From a bacterium (GTDB lineage Bacteria; Chloroflexota; Dormibacteria; Aeolococcales; Bog-877), in assembly GCA_021795235.1 (NCBI GenBank), contig JAJYPP010000015.1, positions 1-58,447 of the forward strand: a DNA stretch of 58,447 nt, written 5' to 3'. The notes below the pieces were generated by a model. The model had not been told where the DNA came from, made no database searches, and worked only from the letters and a program-made list of their open reading frames with translations. This document shows positions 40,959 through 50,043 of the stretch, one piece after another. Each line of letters opens with the position of its first letter. The stretch's first letter is position 1. The translations under genes and the position numbers were made by a program.

Positions 40959-41867
40959 GTGGACCGGCTCATGAGCAGCTCCGCGACCCCGACCGCGCTC
41001 TCGATCTGGTGGCACGCATCCCGGCCCGCGACCTTGGCCGCCTCCATCTCTCCGGTGGTGGTGGGCGTCGGGGTCGCCGCCCACCTCGGGTCGGTCAGCT
41101 GGAGCCGCAGCCTGGCCGCCCTGCTGGTGGCGGTGGCCCTCCAGTTCGGCGTCAACTACGCCAACGACTACTCGGACTTCCGCCGGGGCGCGGACACCGA
41201 GGACCGGGTCGGGCCGCCCCGGGCTGCGGCCTCCGGCCTGGTCCGGCCCCAGGTGGTGCTGGGGGCCGCGGTGCTCAGCTTCGCGGTGGCCGCCGCGGTG
41301 GGAGTCTGGCTCTGCGCGGTCACCGCCTGGTGGCTGCTGGCGGTGGGGGCCGCCTGCATCGCGGCCGCCTGGTTCTACACCGGCGGCCCGCGTCCCTACG
41401 GCTACCGCGGCCTGGGCGAGCTCGCCGTCTTCTTGTTCTTCGGGGAGGTGGCCACCTGCGGTACCGTCTACGTGGAGATCGGCAGGGTCGGGGTCCTGGC
41501 CCCGCTCGCGGCCATCCTGCCCGGGTCCCTGGCGGCCGCCCTGCTCCTGGTCAACAACCTCAGGGATCTCGAAGGCGACCGGCGGGCGGGCAAGCGCACC
41601 CTGGCGGTGATCCTTGGCCCCAAGCATGCCTTTCGCGTCTTCCTGGGGCTGCTCGGGCTCGCCCTGTCGGTGCCGCTCCTCATCGCCATCCCCGGGCTGG
41701 AGCACTTCCCAGTGTTCCTTCCCTGGATTCTGGTCCCAGCCCTGGAATCCCCGGTCCGAAACGCGGCCTCCAAGGATCCCAAGCTCCAGGTTCGAGCCCT
41801 GGCCCAGATTGGCGCGGTGCTGGCCGGGAGCTCTCTGCTACTGGCGGCCGGGATCTGGGCGGGCTGA
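40959..41867 (+). CDS. menA: 1,4-dihydroxy-2-naphthoate polyprenyltransferase
   Basis: Attaches a prenyl chain to dihydroxynaphthoate for menaquinone. 302 residues from GTG 40959, or 298 from ATG 40971. UbiA fold with about nine helices. First Asp motif NYANDYSDFRRGADTEDR, second NNLRDLEGDRRAGKRTLAV; both bind the prenyl diphosphate with Mg2+. No other men genes are near. The upstream 150 nt carry only a weak frame and no clear ribosome site. Confidence 0.92.
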   Translation: MDRLMSSSATPTALSIWWHASRPATLAASISPVVVGVGVAAHLGSVSWSRSLAALLVAVALQFGVNYANDYSDFRRGADTEDRVGPPRAAASGLVRPQVVLGAAVLSFAVAAAVGVWLCAVTAWWLLAVGAACIAAAWFYTGGPRPYGYRGLGELAVFLFFGEVATCGTVYVEIGRVGVLAPLAAILPGSLAAALLLVNNLRDLEGDRRAGKRTLAVILGPKHAFRVFLGLLGLALSVPLLIAIPGLEHFPVFLPWILVPALESPVRNAASKDPKLQVRALAQIGAVLAGSSLLLAAGIWAG

Positions 41868-41878
41868 GGGAGCAGGCC

Positions 41879-43144
41879 TCAGCCCTGCTGGCAGGCCGCC
41901 ACCAGGGCGGGGGCCTGCCTGTACTCGGGCATCAGGATGTCGACGGTGCGCTCCCACGAGAAGCGCTGAGCGCGGCGCCAGGCGGCCTGACGCATCTCCT
42001 GGGCCACCTCCGGTGGGTCTGTCAGCACCCGTCTGATGGCGTCGGCGTAGTCGGCCGGGTTCCTGCCCGCCACCAGGTGACCGGTGTGGCGATCGGAGAT
42101 GATGTCGCGCAGTCCGCCCACCGCGGCCGCCACCACCGGGGTCCCGCACGCCTGCGCCTCCAGCGCCACCAGGCCAAAGGACTCGGTGTGGGAGGGCATG
42201 ACCACCACGTCCGCCAGGCAGTAGAGCAGGGCCAGACGGTCCTGCGGTTGGGCCCCTAGGAACGAAACCCGCGCGGTCAGGCCCAGCGCCTCCACTCGGG
42301 CCTGCATCTCCTTGCGCTGGCCCACCCGGGCCCCTTCGCTGCTGGCCTCACCGACGAACAGCAGCCGCGCCTGCGGGCCCCGCTCCTGAAGTATCGCGAA
42401 GGCGTCGAGGAGGGTGTCCGGGCCCTTGAGCGGCTCCAGCCGCCCCGCGAACAGCACCACCTTGTCCTGGTCCAGCGCCAGCCGGGCCCGCAGCCGCGAG
42501 GAGTCCCGCGGCTGGAACTGGACCAGATCGACCCCAGGAGGGGCGACGATGCACTGCCCCGGCTGGGCTCCGTACTTGCTCACCAGGGATTGCACCTCGG
42601 CTTTGGTGTTGGCCACCAGCCGGGCCCCGGCGGCCACCGCCCGCCGCTCGGCCACCAGCCGCTCCGGGCCGTCACCGGCGAAGCCGAGCTCGGCCTTGAC
42701 CGCGGCCAGGGTGTGGGCCGTGTGCAACCACGGCAGGTCGAGGTCCGAAGCCAGGGAGACGCCCGCCTCCGCCGACAGCCAGTAGTGGCTGTGGACCGCC
42801 ACGTAGCGGCGCTGAGCCCGCCGCATGAAGGCCCGGACCGCCCGCAGGTATCCACTCCGGGTCGCCGGCAACTGGTGCTTCGGCAGCGGCCGCGGAGGTC
42901 CCGCATCGACCGCGATCACCCGGCTGCGCGGTCCCATCGCCTGCTCCGTGGGCTGATCTGGGTCGGCGCGCCGCACGAAGACGTCGGTGTGGATCCCCCG
43001 CGCGCCGAGCTCCTCGCAGACCGCCCTGACATAGACGCTGAGGCCGCCGTTCTCGCGCTTGCCCAGGCGGGCCAGGGGAGACGCGTGCAGGGAAAGAAAG
43101 GCGACGGTGTCCTCGCCGTGGGCCTGATGGCTGGAGGGGCTCAC
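41879..43144 (-). CDS. GT4 glycosyltransferase, MshA-like
   Basis: 421 residues. N-terminal part VAFLSLHASPLARLGKRENG, GLSVYVRAVCEELGARGIHT is the pattern of MshA and sucrose-phosphate-synthase-like GT4 enzymes. C-terminal nucleotide-sugar motifs: VVLFAGRLEPLKGPDTLLDA, VVMPSHTESFGLVALEAQAC (E-x7-E). MshA makes the first step of mycothiol, but without mshB/C/D in the window the acceptor is open. It overlaps by ATGA the GNAT-like gene upstream. Convergent with menA, 11 nt apart. Confidence 0.9.
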   Translation of the reverse strand: MSPSSHQAHGEDTVAFLSLHASPLARLGKRENGGLSVYVRAVCEELGARGIHTDVFVRRADPDQPTEQAMGPRSRVIAVDAGPPRPLPKHQLPATRSGYLRAVRAFMRRAQRRYVAVHSHYWLSAEAGVSLASDLDLPWLHTAHTLAAVKAELGFAGDGPERLVAERRAVAAGARLVANTKAEVQSLVSKYGAQPGQCIVAPPGVDLVQFQPRDSSRLRARLALDQDKVVLFAGRLEPLKGPDTLLDAFAILQERGPQARLLFVGEASSEGARVGQRKEMQARVEALGLTARVSFLGAQPQDRLALLYCLADVVVMPSHTESFGLVALEAQACGTPVVAAAVGGLRDIISDRHTGHLVAGRNPADYADAIRRVLTDPPEVAQEMRQAAWRRAQRFSWERTVDILMPEYRQAPALVAACQQG

Positions 43145-44154
43145 AGACGGGCAACCGGCGCCAGGCGCAGGTGCAGGAGCTGCTCATCGTGGGCGCCGAG
43201 GTGGTACTTGTAGTTCTCGCTGCCCCGCAGCAGATCGGCGCGGGTACAGCCTTCGGTGATGGCCCCCCTGATCCCCTCGGCGACGCAGAGCAGCCCCGGC
43301 GACAGCGCTTGGAACACCGGGTCGTAGCCGGAGTTGTAAAGGTGCCAGGTGCCCCCGACGGTGAACCCGAAGATGCCCGCCAGCTGGTCGTCCCCGGCCA
43401 CCAGCAGCTGCAGCCGCAACCAGCCCCGCTCCTCCAGCCGCGCCGCCATCAGCTTGAAGAAGCTCCTCACCTCGGGGACCAGGAACTCCTCCTTGTGCCT
43501 CCCGCTCGCGGCCAGCAGCCGCAGGAAGGCCTCCAGGGCCTGGTCTAGCCCCAGCTCCTGGGGCCCCACCATCCGCCACCCGGGCCGCTCCTGATCCAGG
43601 CGGCGGAACTTGCGACGCAATTCGTGGCGGTCCTTCTTGTTGAGGCTGCCGGACAGGTACGCGGCGAAGTCACCTGGTAGCTCCAGCCCCGGGCACACCT
43701 CCTCCGGCTCCTGGTGCAGCTGCCACCCCTGAGCCACCGACTGGCGGCGCAGGGCGGCCAGCGCTGCCGATCCCTCGGGCAGGAAGTGCAGGTCCAGCTC
43801 CGTCCCGGCGGGAGAGCTGGCGGCGACCCACTCCAGCGCCGCCCGTGCCACCTCATCCTCCCGCCCGGGCCGGTGGAGGAATCCCAGTCGATCCGAGAGG
43901 GTGAGCCCTCCCGCGAGCTGCAGCGTCCCCGGGTCCCGATCGCTCCGGCACAGCGGCACCAATCCCAGGATCAACTCGCCCTCCCTCACCACCAGCAGTC
44001 GAGGTTGATACGCTGCCCCAAACACCTCCCACCATGCCTGCTGCCAGGCCCAGGTCAGGAAGGGGTTCAGCGGGACCGAGGCTGCTTCCAGCTCCCTCCA
44101 GGTGGCGCCGCTGGCACCCAGCGCCTCCCGGGACTCGATGGCCTCAACCGCAAC
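43141..44154 (-). CDS. GNAT-type acyltransferase of the CelD/BcsL group
   Basis: 337 residues from GTG 44154; the open frame to 44325 continues with unrelated residues. The BcsL/CelD features: LNPFLTWAWQQAWWEVFGAA, LNKKDRHELRRKFRRLDQER, GRHKEEFLVPEVRSFFKLMA, FTVGGTWHLYNSGYDPVFQA and the end ADLLRGSENYKYHLGAHDEQ. Such proteins usually modify exopolysaccharide or envelope components. It is coupled to the MshA-like gene. The start in this high-GC context is uncertain; GTG 44148 is another option. Confidence 0.82.
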   Translation of the reverse strand, partial: VAVEAIESREALGASGATWRELEAASVPLNPFLTWAWQQAWWEVFGAAYQPRLLVVREGELILGLVPLCRSDRDPGTLQLAGGLTLSDRLGFLHRPGREDEVARAALEWVAASSPAGTELDLHFLPEGSAALAALRRQSVAQGWQLHQEPEEVCPGLELPGDFAAYLSGSLNKKDRHELRRKFRRLDQERPGWRMVGPQELGLDQALEAFLRLLAASGRHKEEFLVPEVRSFFKLMAARLEERGWLRLQLLVAGDDQLAGIFGFTVGGTWHLYNSGYDPVFQALSPGLLCVAEGIRGAITEGCTRADLLRGSENYKYHLGAHDEQLLHLRLAPVARL

Positions 44155-44324
44155 CCGGCGACCGGGTCGGTCGATTCGCGATGGCGCCCCTGGGGGCGCC
44201 GTACATGAGGGGCCGATTGTGATCCACCCTAATCCTGGAGTCTGGCCGCGGGCCCTTCCCCCCGTGACCGCTGGCTTCACTTTACCATCGAGCTGAAGGT
44301 TTCCCTTGCTGAACGAGATGAACA

Positions 44325-45467
44325 TTGGCTGAGCTCGAACCAGCCCAGGTCGAGATCTGGGCCACCTCGACGGGAGGGGGACACCGCCGCGTGGCTGAGG
44401 CGCTGCGGATCGCTCTGCTCGAACTCGGGCCGCCCGGACTGCGCGTCGCCATCGACGATCCCCTGCAGCGGGGAGCCAGGCCCCACGCCGGCCTGGTGCT
44501 GCGGGGATACGGCCCGGTGGTCCGCTCCGCGCCCGGCCTGTGGGGTCTGCTCTTCTCCACCTTCGCCAGACCAGCGGCCCGGGGCGCGCTGGAGAGCTTC
44601 CTGCTCAGTGGCCTGGGCCAGGCGATGGAGCGGACCACCGCGGCCCGGCGCCCCAGGGTGGTGGTCAACTGCCACCCTCTCCTGGGCCCGGCGGCTGCCC
44701 GCAGCGCCCTGGCGCTGCGGCCGGCCCCCAAGCTGGTCACCATGATCACGGACCTGACCGTGGTCCACCCGGGGTGGCTCTCTCCGCGGGATGCGCACTT
44801 CATGACCCCCTCCGCGGTGGCCACCAGGTGGTGCCTCGACCAGGGGATCCAGCCGGACCGGGTGGTGGAGGTGGGCCTGCCGGTCGACGCCGGACTTCTC
44901 ACCGGCCCCCAACCCGGGGAGACCAGGGCCGGGCCGCGCCGCGATCTGGGGCTTGCCCCCGGTCCGCCCTGCCTGCTCCTGGGCGGCGGCGGCGAGGGTG
45001 CGGGACGCCTGCTGCCCTTGGTCACGGCCCTGGACGGCTCTGGCCTGGAGGTCCAGGCGGTCGTCCTGTGCGGCCGCAACCGGCGCCTGCTGAGCTCGCT
45101 GCGCCGCCGCCGCTGGCGGATCCCCCTGGTGGCGCTTCCCTACCTGGAAGACCCGAGCCCATGGCTGCTTGCCAGCGACATCTACATCGGCAAGGCCGGC
45201 CCCAGCGCGCTGGCGGAAGCTGCCGCCTCGGGATTGGCGATGGTGGTGACGGATGCCCTCCCCGGGCAGGAACTGGCCAACCGCCAGCTCTTGGTGGAGT
45301 CGGGAGCAGCCCTGAGCGCCGACTCCCCCGGGGAGTTGGTCCGCCTGCTGGGCGAGCTCTGCGCCGGCGGTGGAGCCCGGCTCCTGGAGATGCAGCGCCG
45401 GGCCGTTGCCTGGTCGCGTCCGGGGGCATCCGCCCTGGCGGCCGCGACCGTTCTCAAGTGGCTCTGA
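44325..45467 (+). CDS. MGDG-synthase/UgtP-like glycosyltransferase
   Basis: 380 residues from TTG 44325. N-terminal EIWATSTGGGHRRVAEALRI (the glycine-His motif of MGD1/UgtP) and VVVNCHPLLGPAAARSALAL; C-terminal YIGKAGPSALAEAAASGLAM followed by PGQELANRQLLVES. Such enzymes transfer galactose or glucose to diacylglycerol, making glycolipids of the cell membrane. No strong ribosome site was seen for the TTG, so the start is provisional. The gene converges on the DUF721 gene, 4 nt apart. Confidence 0.85.
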   Translation: MAELEPAQVEIWATSTGGGHRRVAEALRIALLELGPPGLRVAIDDPLQRGARPHAGLVLRGYGPVVRSAPGLWGLLFSTFARPAARGALESFLLSGLGQAMERTTAARRPRVVVNCHPLLGPAAARSALALRPAPKLVTMITDLTVVHPGWLSPRDAHFMTPSAVATRWCLDQGIQPDRVVEVGLPVDAGLLTGPQPGETRAGPRRDLGLAPGPPCLLLGGGGEGAGRLLPLVTALDGSGLEVQAVVLCGRNRRLLSSLRRRRWRIPLVALPYLEDPSPWLLASDIYIGKAGPSALAEAAASGLAMVVTDALPGQELANRQLLVESGAALSADSPGELVRLLGELCAGGGARLLEMQRRAVAWSRPGASALAAATVLKWL

Positions 45468-45471
45468 GGGC

Positions 45472-45756
45472 TCAGGCCTCGGACAGGAACCGCATCCGGG
45501 TCATGGGCTTGGCTTCCAGCTCCCGGTTGACCGCCTCCAGCATCCTCACCGAGTCCATCTGCAGCTGGTGCGCGATCGCCGGATGGGCGCACGCCACCAC
45601 CAGAGTGCTCCCCTGGACCGCCACCACCCGGACGTGCTCGCGCAGGTAATCCCCACAGGCTTCCTTGAAGGCCGCCTCCACCCGCGCCTGACGAACCTGG
45701 CGGCTGACGCCCATCTTGCGCAGCACTCGGGGCAGGATCTGCTCTATTCCCTCCAT
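45472..45756 (-). CDS. DUF721/DciA-like protein
   Basis: 94 residues. DUF721 pattern: EQILPRVLRKMGVSRQVRQA, ACGDYLREHVRVVAVQGSTL and VVACAHPAIAHQLQMDSVRM. DciA helps load the replicative helicase in bacteria without DnaC/DnaI, and DUF721 genes commonly follow recF. It overlaps recF by 13 nt. The protein is short: the usual C-terminal extension is missing, as in many actinobacterial members. Confidence 0.85.
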   Translation of the reverse strand: MEGIEQILPRVLRKMGVSRQVRQARVEAAFKEACGDYLREHVRVVAVQGSTLVVACAHPAIAHQLQMDSVRMLEAVNRELEAKPMTRMRFLSEA

Positions 45757-46895
45757 CCGCGCCCCTCCGTCGGCTGCCGCCCGATGGTGCCGGCGCGCAC
45801 CTCGAGCACCTGGGCCACCGGCACCTCCTCGCCGATTCCATGGTCCTCGGTGGCGGTGACCAGAGTTTGCTCCACGCGCATGTTGGAGGCGAGGCGGGCG
45901 ATCAGGCCGTGGCGGTGGCGGGAGTCGAGCTCCGAGAGCACGTCATCCAGCATCACCAGGGGCCGCCTGCCCAGAATCTCGCCGTGAATCCTGACCTCGG
46001 CTTCCTTGATCGCCAGCACCAGGGTTCGCTGTTGACCCTGGGAGGCGAATTGGCGGGCCGGCCTGCCTCCCAGGAGCACCTCGAAGTCGTCCCGGTGCGG
46101 ACCCACCAGCGATTGCCCCCGGACGCGCTCCTCCACAGTCAGCTCGCGCAGGGCCGCCACCAGCGCCTCCTCCTCCGAGGACTCCGGTCCCAAGAGCTTG
46201 GCTCCGGGTCGGTAGGAGAGCCCCACCTCGGCCGGCTCGCCGATGCTCGCCACCGCCTCCGCCACCACCGGTTGCGCCTGCTCGAGGAAGCGGCGGCGGT
46301 ACCTCATCACCACCCCCCCGTGCTCTACCAGCGCCCTGTCCCACGGCTGGAGCAGGGCCGGGTCCGCCTCCCCGTCGCGTAGCCGCCTCAGGACACTGTT
46401 GCGCTGCTCCAGCACCCGTCGGCACTTGACCGCCGCCTCTGAGTACTCCGGGCTGAGCTGGCTGATGGCCACGTCCAGCAGCCTTCTTCTGGGCTCGGGC
46501 CCGCCCTTCACCAGGGCCAGGTCCTCGGGCCAGAAGATGACCACCCCGATCCTGCCCAGCAGCCTTCGGGCCGGGACCTGACTCCCATCCTCCCTCAGGA
46601 CTCTGGTCCACCTGTCCTGGAGCGGTTGCCGCTGCGCCCGAAACTCCAGCACCGAGCTGCCGGATTCCTCCTGGACCGTTATCGAGATGCCCATGTCGGT
46701 GCTGGCGAAGGAGGCGCACTCGGCCAGCGAACCCGTCCTCGGAGACCTGGTCAGGGCCACCGTGGCGATGGCCTCCAGGAGGCTGGTCTTGCCAGATCCG
46801 TTCTCGCCCAGGATCAGGTTGACCCCGGGTTGAAGGTCCACCAAAGCCTGCTGGTAGACCCGGAAGTTGAGCAGCCGGATTTGAGATATGTGCAC
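45744..46895 (-). CDS. recF: DNA replication and repair protein RecF
   Basis: 383 residues from GTG 46895. ABC-type ATPase of the SMC/Rad50 kind: QIRLLNFRVYQQALVDLQPG, Walker A LGENGSGKTSLLEAI, signature PARQFASQGQQRTLVLAIKE, Walker B PLVMLDDVLSELDSRHR. RecF loads RecA at gaps with RecO/RecR. The gene lies 29 nt downstream of dnaN, in the usual dnaA-dnaN-recF order. The last 13 nt overlap the DUF721 gene. Confidence 0.96.
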   Translation of the reverse strand: MHISQIRLLNFRVYQQALVDLQPGVNLILGENGSGKTSLLEAIATVALTRSPRTGSLAECASFASTDMGISITVQEESGSSVLEFRAQRQPLQDRWTRVLREDGSQVPARRLLGRIGVVIFWPEDLALVKGGPEPRRRLLDVAISQLSPEYSEAAVKCRRVLEQRNSVLRRLRDGEADPALLQPWDRALVEHGGVVMRYRRRFLEQAQPVVAEAVASIGEPAEVGLSYRPGAKLLGPESSEEEALVAALRELTVEERVRGQSLVGPHRDDFEVLLGGRPARQFASQGQQRTLVLAIKEAEVRIHGEILGRRPLVMLDDVLSELDSRHRHGLIARLASNMRVEQTLVTATEDHGIGEEVPVAQVLEVRAGTIGRQPTEGRGWRE

Positions 46896-46924
46896 CGGCT
46901 GGGGTCCGGGACCTGCCTGCAGGG

Positions 46925-48058
46925 TTATAGGGCCACTCTCACCGGCATGATGATGTAGCGGTAGGTGTCGTCTCCCGGGACCCGCACCAGCCCCGGCGCC
47001 AGCGGCCCGTTGAGCACCAACTCCACCTCGGGGGAGTCGAGCAGACCGAGCACGTCGGTCACATAGCGGGCGTTGAACGCTATCCCCACGCTTTCGCCTT
47101 CCAGGGTGGCGTCGATGGTCGCCACGTTGTCGCCCACCTCGTTGGTGTTGGCGGAGAGCACTATCTGCCCAGGCTCGCAGCGCAGCTTGAGGACGTTGGC
47201 GGCGTCGCGGGCGAACAAGGAGACCACCCTGGTGGTCCGCCGCAGCTCCTCGGTCGAGGCCCGCACCAGAGACTGAGACCCACTGGGGATCACCTTCTCG
47301 TAGCTCGGGTAGGCCCCGTCGATCAACCTGGTGGTCAGCTCGTAGCCTGGGATCTGGAACCTGACCTGCGATCTGGCGGCGGATACGGCCATCCCCACCG
47401 ACGAGGGGGTCGATACCACCGGCTTCAGCAGCCTGGCCAGCTCGGATACGGCGCGCGCGGGGATGATCATCGAGAACTTGGCCGAGTCCCCGGATCCGGA
47501 CTGGGCCACCCGGAGCCGGCGGACGGCGAGCCGGTGCCCATCGGTGGCGACCATGGTCACGTCAGCCCCGTCCACCTCGAACAGCACCCCTGTGTAGATC
47601 GGCCGTCCCTCGTCGCCACTGGCGGCGATAGCGGTCTGCTCGATCGCCGCCAGCAGGGACGGAGGGTCGAGTTCGAAGGAACCACCATCGGTGACCTCTG
47701 GCAGCGGCGGGAACTCCGCGGCGTCGATGCCCCTGATGTGGGCGTCGAACCGCCCGCTCTGCAACCGGACGGTCTGGTGAACTGGGTCCAACTCCCAGTT
47801 GAGGGGCTGTTCCGGGAGAGCAGAGATGAACTCGGAAAGTATCCGCGCCGGTACCGTCACCTGCCCGGACGCCACCACATCAGCTGCCAGAGTGTGGTGG
47901 ATGGTCAGGTCGAGGTTGGTGGCGGTCAGGTCCAGAGCCCCCTCCCTGGCCTCCACCAGGACGTTGCTGAGGATGGGCAGGGTGTTGCGGGTGGACACAG
48001 CCCGGGTGACCGCCGCCAGACCGGCTCCCAATTGCTGGGGTGAGACCGTGCATTTCAA
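46925..48058 (-). CDS. dnaN: DNA polymerase III beta subunit (sliding clamp)
   Basis: 377 residues from TTG 48058, with AGGAGG eight nt before it. Three clamp domains: MKCTVSPQQLGAGLAAVTRA, the second at LDPPSLLAAIEQTAIAASGD, and the third near TTRLIDGAYPSYEKVIPSGS, ending in the expected VRVPGDDTYRYIIMPVRVAL. As a homodimeric ring it holds DNA polymerase III on DNA. It lies after dnaA across a 268-nt gap that is the likely origin. Confidence 0.97.
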   Translation of the reverse strand: MKCTVSPQQLGAGLAAVTRAVSTRNTLPILSNVLVEAREGALDLTATNLDLTIHHTLAADVVASGQVTVPARILSEFISALPEQPLNWELDPVHQTVRLQSGRFDAHIRGIDAAEFPPLPEVTDGGSFELDPPSLLAAIEQTAIAASGDEGRPIYTGVLFEVDGADVTMVATDGHRLAVRRLRVAQSGSGDSAKFSMIIPARAVSELARLLKPVVSTPSSVGMAVSAARSQVRFQIPGYELTTRLIDGAYPSYEKVIPSGSQSLVRASTEELRRTTRVVSLFARDAANVLKLRCEPGQIVLSANTNEVGDNVATIDATLEGESVGIAFNARYVTDVLGLLDSPEVELVLNGPLAPGLVRVPGDDTYRYIIMPVRVAL

Positions 48059-48326
48059 CGCTGGTGCCTCCTTCTCGGCAGGGTGTCGAGGCCAGGGTCT
48101 GTCAACAGGACCCAGCCAGACGGGTACGGGATTTTTGGAAACGCAGTCATAGTAGGGAAGTTGACGCTGGGGAAACAGGCCTTGGGCGATCTCGGTTTGG
48201 CGGTGGAGAACCTGTTGATTAGTGGGCTCTGGCCAAGTGGCTTGTCCCCAGCCTCGGGGATGTAGCCACTAACCCACAGCTGGATGACGCTTGTCCCCAG
48301 GGGATCTGGAAAAGCTGTGCTCGACA
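48059..48326. promoter_or_regulatory. candidate replication origin (oriC) in the dnaA-dnaN spacer
   Basis: Non-coding. TTGTCCCCA occurs twice on the plus strand (48242-48250 and 48291-48299), 49 bp apart. It differs from the high-GC consensus TTGTCCACA at one base. TAACCCACA lies near 48270 and the reverse-strand sequence TGGGGAAAC near 48168, both weaker. A stretch of lower GC runs through 48130-48230. The position between dnaA and dnaN is the usual one for origins, but a second candidate is the dnaA-rpmH gap. Confidence 0.6.
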
Positions 48327-49694
48327 TCAGTTCGATCTCAGGTGCTCCCGCAGCCTGGCGATGTCCTCGGCCACCTTGGGGTCCTCTTTGGAGTCGTTCG
48401 AGATCTTCTCGTAGGAGTGCAGGACGGTGGTGTGATCGCGGCCCCCGAAGACCAGACCGATGGCGGGTAGGCTCATCGCGATCTCCTCGCGGATCAGGTA
48501 CATGGCCACCTGGCGAGGGAAGACGATGTGCTTGTCCCGACGCTTGCTGGTCATCTCCCGGACCGAGATGCCGTAGTACTCGGCGACCACGGTCTGAACC
48601 GTCTCCACCGACAGGGGACGGGTGTCGGCGGTGGGGATGATGTCCCGGAGGATGCCGGAGACCTCGTCCAGGGAGGGACTCCCGCTCCCGTTGATCGAGG
48701 CGTGGGCCAGGACCCTGGTCAGGGCTCCCTCAAGCTCGCGAATGTTCTTCTTGATGTTGTGAGCGATGAAGGAGAGCACGTCATCGGCCACCCACCCCTG
48801 CGTGGGGCTGAGCTTGCTGCGCAGGATCGCCAGCCGCGTCTCGAAGTCAGGGGGCTGGATGTCGGCCATGAGGCCGCCTTCGAAACGGGTGCGCAGGCGA
48901 TCCTCCAGGGTCGGAATCTCCCGCGGCGGGCGGTCGCTGGTGATCACGATCTGGCGGTTCACCTCCTGGAGGGCGTTGAAGGTGTGGAAGAACTCCTCCT
49001 GGGTGCGGTCCTTGCCGGCCAGGAACTGGATATCGTCGACCAGCAGCACATCCACGGTGCGATACCTGGTCCTGAACTCCGCCATCCGGTTCTCCTGGAT
49101 GGAGGTGATCATCTGGTTCATGAAGCTCTCGGAGGTCACGTACGCCACTCGCTGGCGGTGGCACTGCCAGACCGCGTGGCCGACGGCGTGCATCAGGTGG
49201 GTCTTGCCCAAGCCCACCCCTCCGTAGATGAAGAGCGGATTGTAGGCTCGGCTCGGAGAGTCGGCCACCGCCCGGCAGGCGGCCTCGGCGAAGCGCGAGG
49301 TGTTCCCGACCACGAAGGCCGAGAAGGTGTAGCGAGGATTGAGACCGGGGACAGTCTCCGCCGTGCTCTCCGGGGGCTCGCCGCGACGGTCACCGGGCTC
49401 GCCGCGCATCAGCACCGGCGCCCCTCCGTCACCGCCGCTGGCCTGGACGGCGAACTCGACGTCGACGTCGCGGTTCAGGATCGCCGACAAGGTCTCCCTG
49501 ATCACCGCCGCGTAGCGGTCGCTGACCCAGTCCCGGGCCAGTGGAGTCGGCACTCCGATGACGGCTCGGCTGCCGTCCTCCTCAAGGGTGATCAGGCGGG
49601 CGTTCTTCAGCCAGGCCTCGTATCCGGGGCGGCTGACTTGAAAGCGCAACTCCTCCTGGGCGGCTGTCCAGAGCTGGTCTGGAGAGATGCTCAA
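48327..49694 (-). CDS. dnaA: chromosomal replication initiator DnaA
   Basis: 455 residues from TTG 49694, with GGAG five nt upstream. Domain I is LWTAAQEELRFQVSRPGYEA, the linker about 85-125 is Gly/Pro-rich, the AAA+ core has Walker A GGVGLGKTHLMHAV and Walker B VLLVDDIQFLAGKDRTQEEF, and domain IV ends in the DnaA signature SLPAIGLVFGGRDHTTVLHS. It opens the origin, and its binding sites lie in the 48059-48326 spacer. Rapid Leu-rich variant 'FHTFNALQEVNRQIVITSDR' matches other terrabacterial DnaA. No other start gives a better N-terminus. Confidence 0.97.
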   Translation of the reverse strand: MSISPDQLWTAAQEELRFQVSRPGYEAWLKNARLITLEEDGSRAVIGVPTPLARDWVSDRYAAVIRETLSAILNRDVDVEFAVQASGGDGGAPVLMRGEPGDRRGEPPESTAETVPGLNPRYTFSAFVVGNTSRFAEAACRAVADSPSRAYNPLFIYGGVGLGKTHLMHAVGHAVWQCHRQRVAYVTSESFMNQMITSIQENRMAEFRTRYRTVDVLLVDDIQFLAGKDRTQEEFFHTFNALQEVNRQIVITSDRPPREIPTLEDRLRTRFEGGLMADIQPPDFETRLAILRSKLSPTQGWVADDVLSFIAHNIKKNIRELEGALTRVLAHASINGSGSPSLDEVSGILRDIIPTADTRPLSVETVQTVVAEYYGISVREMTSKRRDKHIVFPRQVAMYLIREEIAMSLPAIGLVFGGRDHTTVLHSYEKISNDSKEDPKVAEDIARLREHLRSN

Positions 49695-50043
49695 CAGGAC
49701 TCCACAGGATCTCGGCGTACGGGGGCAAACGAGTGCAATTCACACCTTGTGCACAGGAGTGGAAAACTCACCTGAGGGGGAGATGCACCCTGTGAAATAT
49801 CGAAGCTTGGACCGGGTCTGGTCCACCCCCGCGGTCGCTCCGGGATGGTAGCACCGCAGCTCTTCGGGCGCAATCTTTCCCGCCCACAATATCTCGGATC
49901 GCGCACGCACATTCGAGTAGGGGCGAGCAGCGCGGGCGGCGTCAGGGCCCGGCCGCGGCACCTCCGCCAACTCGAACTGGAGCCTTGGGGACTGAGGAGC
50001 TCACCGGTCTCTGTTATCCTCAGGCCGTCCAATCCCACCCCAG
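49695..50043. other. 349-nt divergent region between dnaA and rpmH
   Basis: No gene. One DnaA-box-like TTGTGCACA is at 49747-49755 and TCCACAGG (half box) at about 49701. The region must hold the promoters of dnaA (minus) and rpmH (plus). Lower-GC patches (AATTCACACC, GTGAAATATCG) lie around 49738 and 49791. It could take part in origin function or in DnaA autoregulation. Confidence 0.5.
49747..49755 (+). promoter_or_regulatory. DnaA-box-like TTGTGCACA upstream of dnaA
   Basis: TTGTGCACA matches the general TT(A/G)TNCACA pattern. It lies 53 nt upstream of the dnaA start and may be an autoregulatory site or part of the origin. A single site this close to consensus is suggestive, not proof. 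Confidence 0.5.

Noticed and set aside
39822-41705. 627-residue minus-strand frame
   Set aside because: Antisense to the propeller lipoprotein and menA. Composition is that of a shadow.
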